Origin: Hydrogenovibrio sp. UBA650
Lineage (GTDB): Bacteria > Pseudomonadota > Gammaproteobacteria > Thiomicrospirales > Thiomicrospiraceae
Assembly (NCBI GenBank): GCA_002299245.1
Contig: DBOI01000020.1
Location: 31,265 to 37,657 of the forward strand
Reading direction: 5' to 3'
Length of the DNA stretch: 6,393 nucleotides
The translations under genes were made by a program, and so were the position numbers. The notes below the pieces were generated by a model. That model was not told where the DNA came from. It searched no databases and saw nothing but the letters and a program-made list of their open reading frames with translations. Below are positions 1 through 4,120 of the stretch, one piece after another. Positions within the stretch are counted from its first letter, which is position 1. Each line of letters opens with the position of its first letter.

Positions 1-10
1 GCCAAGTGAT

Positions 11-241
11 ATGCGAAACACAAGAACATATCAGCCAGGAAACTATTCAACAATGGGAATGATTGCCGGTGTGGTTGCGGTTTTATTTGCATTTGTGTTT
101 CCGCCAATCTCATGGGTTGCAGCACCAATTGCGTTTATTTCTGGAGTTATTGGTCTGACCAGACAAGAAGAGAAGTCTTGGGTGCCAATTCTATTGGCGA
201 TTGTTTCAACTGCGCCAGTTCTAATGCTGCTTATTGATTAA
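11..241 (+). CDS. small hydrophobic membrane protein, unknown function (5' end may be cut by the window)
   Basis: The frame gives 76 residues from the ATG at 11 to TAA at 239-241. I do not recognise the family. After a short polar N-terminus (residues 1-14) there are three hydrophobic stretches: about 15-30, 33-49 (the two separated by a Pro-Pro turn at 31-32) and 57-75. A polar basic/acidic loop (TRQEEK, about 50-55) lies between the second and third, so an inner-membrane protein with two to three helices is expected. The Gly/Ala/Val-rich helices with a GLT-type end resemble the many small DUF4190-like membrane proteins, but that likeness is loose. The frame stays open from base 2 to 10 and no ribosome-binding site can be seen in the ten bases available, so the real start could lie upstream. 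It is followed 24 bases later by a strong terminator and is convergent with the arsC cluster. Confidence 0.55.
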   Translation: MRNTRTYQPGNYSTMGMIAGVVAVLFAFVFPPISWVAAPIAFISGVIGLTRQEEKSWVPILLAIVSTAPVLMLLID

Positions 242-265
242 TTCGTAATCGAAAAGCATAAATAT

Positions 266-292
266 AAAAAACCAGCTTAGTGCTGGTTTTTT
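266..292. terminator. strong bidirectional intrinsic terminator
   Basis: A perfect 11-bp stem (266-276 with 282-292) encloses a five-base loop (TTAGT, 277-281). The stem has a CCAGC/GCTGG core, flanked by six A on the left and six T on the right. It therefore works as a Rho-independent terminator in either direction. On the plus strand it ends the small membrane-protein gene 24 bases after its stop. On the minus strand it is the first convincing terminator downstream of arsC (stop at 522), which would give that operon a 3' untranslated tail of roughly 230-250 nt. Confidence 0.87.
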
Positions 293-521
293 ATTAACTA
301 AATTTTAGTAAGGTTTGTTGTCTTATGTTATTGAAATAGTTAAATAATATATCTATGTTGAACTGTTTGATTAGCTTCACACGCCAAGTGATATTGTTCG
401 TATAATATATATTATGTTAAATTGAATATTTGATAAATATCGCTGTTAAACAGCTTTGCCCTCTTTTTAAAAATTAGTCTTTTTTGAGTTTGGTTTTTTA
501 GGAGTGAAAATATTTTTATTC
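293..521. other. AT-rich convergent intergenic region, no gene seen
   Basis: This gap lies between the terminator of the plus-strand membrane-protein gene and the stop codon of minus-strand arsC. It is very AT-rich and no convincing reading frame was found on either strand. It contains a 14-bp AT-only palindrome (402-415), a small GCTG/CAGC inverted repeat (442-454), and a possible plus-strand promoter at 376-406 listed separately. No strong minus-strand terminator directly follows arsC here; the AT-only hairpins present lack the GC core needed. Confidence 0.6.
376..406 (+). promoter_or_regulatory. possible orphan sigma-70-like promoter
   Basis: TTCACA at 376-381 matches five of six -35 consensus bases, and TATAAT at 401-406 is a perfect -10 box. 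The 19-bp spacer is longer than the preferred 17. No gene on the plus strand follows; transcription from about 413 would run through a short GCTG/CAGC hairpin (442-454) and T-rich tracts, then antisense into arsC. A perfect -10 is easy to obtain by chance in sequence this rich in A and T, so this remains only a candidate. Confidence 0.22.
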
Positions 522-884
522 TTAAATGATTTTTAAGATATTTTCTGGCGGCCTGCCAATTACAGCTTTATTACCTATTTGAACTATTGGGCGTTCAATC
601 AGTTTTGGATTGTCTACAAGAATTGTAAGCCATTCATCATCTGTTCTATCATCTTTAATATTTAAACCAAGATCTTTAAATAACGATTCACCTGATCTGA
701 TTATTTCTACAGGCCTTACATTCATCAATTTACAGAGCTCTTCAAGTTTTTCTTTTGTTGGCGGTGTTTCCAAGTAGCGTATTTCTGTAATATCAAAGGT
801 GTTCTCTTCTAGAATGGCCTTTGTATTTCGGCTTTTGGAGCATCGAGGATTATGGTAGATAATTGCAGTAGTTTTACTGGTCAT
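522..884 (-). CDS. arsC: ArsC-family reductase-like protein (YfgD type)
   Basis: The product is a thioredoxin-fold protein of 120 residues in the glutaredoxin-dependent arsenate reductase family. It is closest in pattern to E. coli YfgD (about 119 residues). The N-terminal motif YHNPRCSKSRNT (10-21) holds the catalytic Cys15. The three arginines that bind the oxyanion in plasmid R773 ArsC (Arg60, Arg94, Arg107) have counterparts at Arg63, Arg98 (ERPIV) and Arg111 (GRPPE). Reduction of arsenate to arsenite is the family reaction, but the native substrate of YfgD-like members is unsettled and no other ars gene is nearby. I chose the ATG at 882-884: it gives the usual family N-terminus and has GGA eight bases upstream. 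The frame can be extended to a TTG at 908, which would add eight non-conserved residues. It overlaps the end of xseB by 11 bases, so translation is probably coupled. Cytoplasmic; last gene of the dusA cluster. Confidence 0.94.
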   Translation of the reverse strand: MTSKTTAIIYHNPRCSKSRNTKAILEENTFDITEIRYLETPPTKEKLEELCKLMNVRPVEIIRSGESLFKDLGLNIKDDRTDDEWLTILVDNPKLIERPIVQIGNKAVIGRPPENILKII

Positions 885-1092
885 CAGTTTTTTCCATCTC
901 GGTTTCAAGGCGCATGTTAAGTGCGGTTTCGACAGCTTCTATTCTAGATTTACAAAGCTGGTAAGACTTGGTTGCCTCGTCAACCATCGGTACCAGTTCA
1001 TCTATATCGACTTCACCGCTGTTAGCTAGTTTTTGTGCGATTTCCTGCAAACGTTGGTAATTCTCTTTAAAGCTTTCTGCTTTCTTATCCAT
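874..1092 (-). CDS. xseB: exodeoxyribonuclease VII small subunit
   Basis: The product has 72 residues, close to the 80 of E. coli XseB. It has the family layout: a first helix around SFKENYQRLQEIAQKLANS (7-25), a turn at GEVDID (26-31), and a second helix DELVPMVDEATKSYQLCKSRIEAVETAL (31-58). Together these form the helical hairpin that packs along the coiled-coil arms of XseA. XseB has no catalytic residues; it stabilises and is needed for activity of the complex, which digests single-stranded DNA from both ends. The start ATG (1090-1092) has an AAGGA ribosome-binding site (1099-1103) six bases before it. It follows xseA by 33 bases and overlaps arsC, which fits production as a partner of XseA. 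The sequence is noticeably different from E. coli XseB, matching the divergence of its XseA partner. The acidic C-terminal tail (60-72) is unremarkable. Confidence 0.9.
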   Translation of the reverse strand: MDKKAESFKENYQRLQEIAQKLANSGEVDIDELVPMVDEATKSYQLCKSRIEAVETALNMRLETEMEKTDDQ

Positions 1093-1098
1093 TTTGTT

Positions 1099-1103
1099 TC
1101 CTT
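1099..1103 (-). promoter_or_regulatory. ribosome-binding site of xseB
   Basis: AAGGA on the minus strand lies six bases before the xseB ATG. It is the clearest Shine-Dalgarno site in the cluster; xseA and dusA have only weak ones. An independent strong site here would allow XseB to be made in excess of XseA, which fits the known complex, where many small subunits bind each large one. Confidence 0.6.
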
Positions 1104-1125
1104 TGCTAGGTTTTAAAATATTAAT

Positions 1126-2712
1126 CTATTTTTGAATATCAGCCCTAATTGAACCATCTGTAAATTCAATTTCTACAGTCTTTTGTTTAGCCGCATCTTT
1201 AGCTGTGGTTATTGGTTTTCCATCACTGTCTTTGGTAATGCTAAAACCTCGATTTAACTGAGACTTAGGTCCTGAGCTTAAAATAAACGAAATCGATTGA
1301 ATAATCTGTTGGCGCTGCATCTCAATGGTTCGAAATGTTCTTTCGTTAATTGTTGAATTTAGCTGTTCCAGTTCAATTTGAGCAACTTCCATTTTCTGTT
1401 TAACGCTGGCATTGATTTTCTGCTTGGTTACATCAAGCTCTTGATTTATCCGATTAACCCTTGTTTGGGCAAGCCGGCTTATCTCACTATTTATAGGCTC
1501 AAGACGTTTCTGCCATTTGTAGGTCAAAGCCTGACTGTTGTTGATAACACTACTTTGTAATTGATTGATTTTATTTGATATTCCTTGAATCAGTATTTGG
1601 CTTGATTTTTCAATTGTGCTCCAGTTTTGTTGCGCTGCTCTCGCTTGGCTTACTATTTGTGATTGAATATAGCCGATAACCTTACTTGGAGTGTCAAAGC
1701 GGGTATTGGCTACTTCATCCAAAATGGTGTTATCACGCTCATGCCCTATTCCCGTCATAACCGGCAACGGAAGATTACAGAGAGCCTCTGATATAGATTC
1801 AATATTAAGGTGACTTAAATCGAGCTTAGCGCCGCCACCGCGAATAATCACCAGTACATCATAAGGCATGGTTTGGTGCAGCGACATTACTGCATCGAGT
1901 GCAGCCTTGAGTTCAGGCTCTGTTGCTTCTCCTTGAAAAGTACTATAGAAGTATTTGAATTCACAGAGATTATTCTTCTGTAACAAGTCGGCATCAGCCC
2001 TGAAATCGCCAAGTCCGGCGGCTTCAGGAGGGGCAATTACCGCAATACGAAAAAAGTCTGCAGGTAACGTTAGTTGTTTATTATTTTGGTATATGCCCTT
2101 CTTAACAAGTTTCTGGCGGATTTCATTGAGTTTTTGCTCGAGTTCACCAAGTGTGTAGCTTGGGTCCAGGTCTTGAATAACAAGTGAAAATCCATACTGG
2201 GCGTGAAAGTTAACTTCAGCTAAAAGAAGCACCTTTTGACCACTGTTTAACTCACTACCGGTTTCAGTCGCAAAGCGTGTCAATAGTCTTTCAGCCTGGC
2301 TTTGCCAGATCATTGCTCTACAGCTGGCAATCACCTGCCCTTGTTCATTCGTCTCTGAAAGTTCTAAATAGACATGGCCTCGTCGAGTATTTAAGTTGGT
2401 GACTTCTGCAATAACCCATACAGCACCTGGAAAAGATTGTCTAAGGCTGTTTTGAACACTAAAAAGAACCTCTGAGAGTTTTCGGCCTTTGTCGGGATCT
2501 GTTTGCTGGGTTTCAGAATCTAAACCAAAACTGATCTGGTCTGTAGAGCTTGCTGCTGAGTTTTTTTTTGTATTGCTAATCCATCTAGAAAAGACATCTT
2601 GATCGCCATCAAAATTATCGGGGATATACCAGCGTTTGCTCACAGCATCCCAGCGTGCGCCAAGAGATTTCGCATGATCTTTTTCTACAAAAGGAACGTC
2701 CAGAAGTACCAT
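1126..2712 (-). CDS. xseA: exodeoxyribonuclease VII large subunit with added N-terminal DUF5710-like domain
   Basis: This is the catalytic subunit of exonuclease VII, which with XseB degrades single-stranded DNA to oligonucleotides without needing a metal ion. It has 528 residues against 456 in E. coli; the excess is N-terminal. Residues 2-45 match DUF5710 (VPFVEKDHAKSLGARWD, then KRWYIP). A polar linker (46-76) follows, then the OB-fold DNA-binding domain (about 77-182, with VWVIAEVTNL and RGHVYLEL). The catalytic domain spans about 185-348, a long coiled-coil arm that binds XseB about 350-478, and a small C-terminal domain (LNRGFSI onward) 486-528. Residues aligning with the essential E. 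coli Asp155, Arg205, His238 and Asp241 appear to be Asp236, Arg291, His324 and Asp327. Motifs around them are divergent (RGGGAKLDLS, GHERDN, RFDTPSKV). The ATG start lies one base after the dusA stop; the frame is closed by TAG five codons upstream, and no ATG, GTG or TTG lies between the two domains, so the fusion is real. The stop is TAG. A nine-A run encodes Lys49-Lys50. Confidence 0.94.
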   Translation of the reverse strand: MVLLDVPFVEKDHAKSLGARWDAVSKRWYIPDNFDGDQDVFSRWISNTKKNSAASSTDQISFGLDSETQQTDPDKGRKLSEVLFSVQNSLRQSFPGAVWVIAEVTNLNTRRGHVYLELSETNEQGQVIASCRAMIWQSQAERLLTRFATETGSELNSGQKVLLLAEVNFHAQYGFSLVIQDLDPSYTLGELEQKLNEIRQKLVKKGIYQNNKQLTLPADFFRIAVIAPPEAAGLGDFRADADLLQKNNLCEFKYFYSTFQGEATEPELKAALDAVMSLHQTMPYDVLVIIRGGGAKLDLSHLNIESISEALCNLPLPVMTGIGHERDNTILDEVANTRFDTPSKVIGYIQSQIVSQARAAQQNWSTIEKSSQILIQGISNKINQLQSSVINNSQALTYKWQKRLEPINSEISRLAQTRVNRINQELDVTKQKINASVKQKMEVAQIELEQLNSTINERTFRTIEMQRQQIIQSISFILSSGPKSQLNRGFSITKDSDGKPITTAKDAAKQKTVEIEFTDGSIRADIQK

Positions 2713-2713
2713 T

Positions 2714-3748
2714 TTAAGCTTGCTCTAGTTTTTCTTGCATGCGTTGAATCTCATTAGCAACCAGTGAATATGCATGCTCCACCGTTTCAACCCCTGCAGA
2801 TTCCTTGAATGCATTTTCTGAAAGGTAGCGACGCCACATTCGACCTCCCGGCATGTCATGAAATAATCCTAGCATATGTCTGGTAACTTGAATTAACTTA
2901 CCGCCGTCTTGAAGATGTTGTTCAATATAAGGCAGCATGTTTTCAATGACCTGTTCACGGCTGACTACAGGAGAGCTTTGTTGATAATATGTTTGATCAA
3001 CTTTGCTTAATATATAGGGTTGCTCGTAGGCTGTCCTGCCCAGCATTACCCCGTCTAAAGGAGGAGTTTCCTGAAATTCTCTTAAGTGAATACTTGCCTG
3101 TTCATGGGTTTTCAAACCTCCATTGATAGCAATACTTAATTCCGGATATTCAGCCTTTATTCTGTGAACCCATTCATATTTCAATGGTGGAATTTCACGG
3201 TTGTCTTTAGGCGACAGGCCTTCTAACCAGGCTTTGCGAGCATGAATAATCACTCCATCCACCCCTTCCCGTTTTATACCATCAACAAATTCAGCTAGAG
3301 TCTCAAAATCCTCCTGGTCATCAATCCCAATTCGGCATTTAACGGTTACCGGAATGTTGACAGCTTGCTTCATTGCAGCAACGTTTTCAGCTACCAGTTT
3401 AGGATGCCCCATAAGGCAGGCCCCAATCATATTGTTTTGAACCCGGTCACTTGGACAGCCAACGTTAATATTAATTTCACTAAATCCCCATTCCTGTCCA
3501 AGCACAGCACATTTAGCCATATCATCAGGGCTGCTACCTCCAAGCTGCAATACCACTGGAGCTTCTTCAGGGTTATGGCCAAGGAATCGGGTTGGATTAT
3601 TGCCAAAAATCAAGGCGCCAGTGGTAACCATTTCACTGTAAAGCCAAGCTTTTTTGGTTAATTGACGGTGAAAAAAACGACAGTGTTTATCAGTCCAGTC
3701 CAGCATGGGCGCAACGGAAAAGCCTTCGGCGCTATTGGTATTTAGCAT
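2714..3748 (-). CDS. dusA: tRNA-dihydrouridine(20/20a) synthase
   Basis: DusA is an FMN flavoenzyme that uses NADPH to reduce uridines 20 and 20a in the D-loop of tRNA. The 344-residue product is close to E. coli DusA along its whole length. The FMN-binding TIM barrel begins at FSVAPMLDWTDKHCR (10-24). The active-site proton donor is Cys98 in NVGCPSDRVQ (96-104). VTVKCRIG (135-141), HARKAWLEGLSP (169-180), INGG (208-211) and MLGR (235-238) are the conserved flavin and tRNA contacts, followed by the C-terminal helical domain that recognises tRNA (about 262-340). I chose the ATG at 3746-3748. A TTG at 3767-3769 in the same frame would add seven residues, and neither has a good ribosome-binding site, so the start is not settled. 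It is probably the first gene of the operon, one base ahead of xseA, and divergent from relA. Confidence 0.96.
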   Translation of the reverse strand: MLNTNSAEGFSVAPMLDWTDKHCRFFHRQLTKKAWLYSEMVTTGALIFGNNPTRFLGHNPEEAPVVLQLGGSSPDDMAKCAVLGQEWGFSEININVGCPSDRVQNNMIGACLMGHPKLVAENVAAMKQAVNIPVTVKCRIGIDDQEDFETLAEFVDGIKREGVDGVIIHARKAWLEGLSPKDNREIPPLKYEWVHRIKAEYPELSIAINGGLKTHEQASIHLREFQETPPLDGVMLGRTAYEQPYILSKVDQTYYQQSSPVVSREQVIENMLPYIEQHLQDGGKLIQVTRHMLGLFHDMPGGRMWRRYLSENAFKESAGVETVEHAYSLVANEIQRMQEKLEQA

Positions 3749-3809
3749 ATTAATTTTTGGGTTTATCAATGTAGAGTAATCCAGTTGAATAATCTTAAAA
3801 AGGTATCTA

Positions 3810-3839
3810 AATAAAGCTGTTAAGCCTTGGTTTTATCAA
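3810..3839 (-). promoter_or_regulatory. candidate promoter for the dusA-xseA-xseB-arsC cluster
   Basis: On the minus strand, TTGATA (3839-3834, five of six consensus -35 bases) is followed after 18 bases by TTTATT (3815-3810, four of six -10 bases). Transcription would begin near 3803, giving a leader of about 55 nt before the dusA ATG. A second possible -10, a perfect TATAAT on the minus strand at 3923-3918, lies farther upstream without a good -35. Confidence 0.35.
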
Positions 3840-3914
3840 GAAAATTTTCCTGTTTTTAGAAGTCATATACTTTAAATTGTGCATTAATAAAATATAAAGA
3901 TAACCTGCGGTTTG

Positions 3915-3948
3915 GGTATTATACCGTCCAACAGAATTTCAATTGAAA
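3915..3948. promoter_or_regulatory. two perfect palindromes, possible operator pair
   Basis: GGTATTATACC (3915-3925, single-base centre) and TTTCAATTGAAA (3937-3948) are both perfect inverted repeats. Their centres are about 22-23 bp apart, roughly two helical turns. The first contains a minus-strand TATAAT and the second contains the TTGAAA proposed as the relA -35, so a protein bound here could affect both divergent genes. No regulator gene is in the window and I recognise no known operator consensus, so function is inferred from position and symmetry only. Confidence 0.25.
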
Positions 3949-3970
3949 CACCTTTAAAAATCAATAGATT
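3943..3970 (+). promoter_or_regulatory. candidate relA promoter
   Basis: TTGAAA (3943-3948, five of six -35 bases) and TAGATT (3965-3970, four of six -10 bases) are separated by 16 bp. Transcription from about 3977 would leave a leader of about 144 nt before the relA ATG. An isolated TAGAAT (4051-4056) nearer the gene resembles a -10 box but has no matching -35. Confidence 0.3.
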
Positions 3971-4120
3971 TCTTGGTTTTTATTTTTGAGTTTGGGAAGG
4001 TAAATAAAAGCTCTAAATACAAAAAGAATAAAATCAACGTTATTTTTAACTAGAATATGCAAAATTGATTTATGACTTTTAACTTTTACTTATTTAGGCA
4101 TTTTAGAAAACCACCCAATT

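Larger units (their letters stand above)
3749..4120. other. divergent dusA/relA intergenic region
   Basis: This AT-rich stretch of about 370 bases separates two divergently read genes and carries no reading frame I can support. It must contain the promoters of both the dusA cluster and relA. Within it are a candidate dusA promoter (3810-3839), a candidate relA promoter (3943-3970), and two perfect palindromes (3915-3925 and 3937-3948), each listed separately. A ten-base palindrome GAAAATTTTC (3840-3849) is also present but is too AT-rich to mean much. The bases just before the relA ATG lack a clear Shine-Dalgarno sequence. Confidence 0.6.

Noticed and set aside
1..394. A 12-bp direct repeat, GCCAAGTGATAT, at 1-12 and 383-394, flanking the small membrane-protein gene like a target-site duplication.
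   Set aside because: About one 12-bp match is expected by chance in 6.4 kb, and there are no inverted ends or transposase. The first copy touches the window edge, so only upstream sequence could show whether the repeat is longer.
402..415. A 14-bp perfect palindrome ATAATATATATTAT as an operator or origin element.
   Set aside because: It consists only of A and T in an AT-rich gap, where such palindromes arise readily by chance. No iterons or DnaA boxes accompany it.
522..884. An arsenic-resistance operon.
   Set aside because: Only one ArsC-family gene is present, of the YfgD type, with no arsR, arsB or acr3 nearby.
1378..2158. Open frames on the plus strand inside xseA (1378-1560 and 1955-2158).
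   Set aside because: They lie antisense to conserved XseA coding sequence, have no recognisable domains and no good ribosome-binding sites.
3365..3661. A 98-codon plus-strand open frame inside dusA.
   Set aside because: It is antisense to the most conserved part of DusA, and its composition is explained by the DusA codons.
522..3748. A dedicated anti-phage or other novel defence system built on the nuclease.
   Set aside because: All four genes are recognisable housekeeping families in a conserved-looking chromosomal setting. There is no sensor, toxin or mobile-element gene. The unusual XseA architecture is reported on its own merits.
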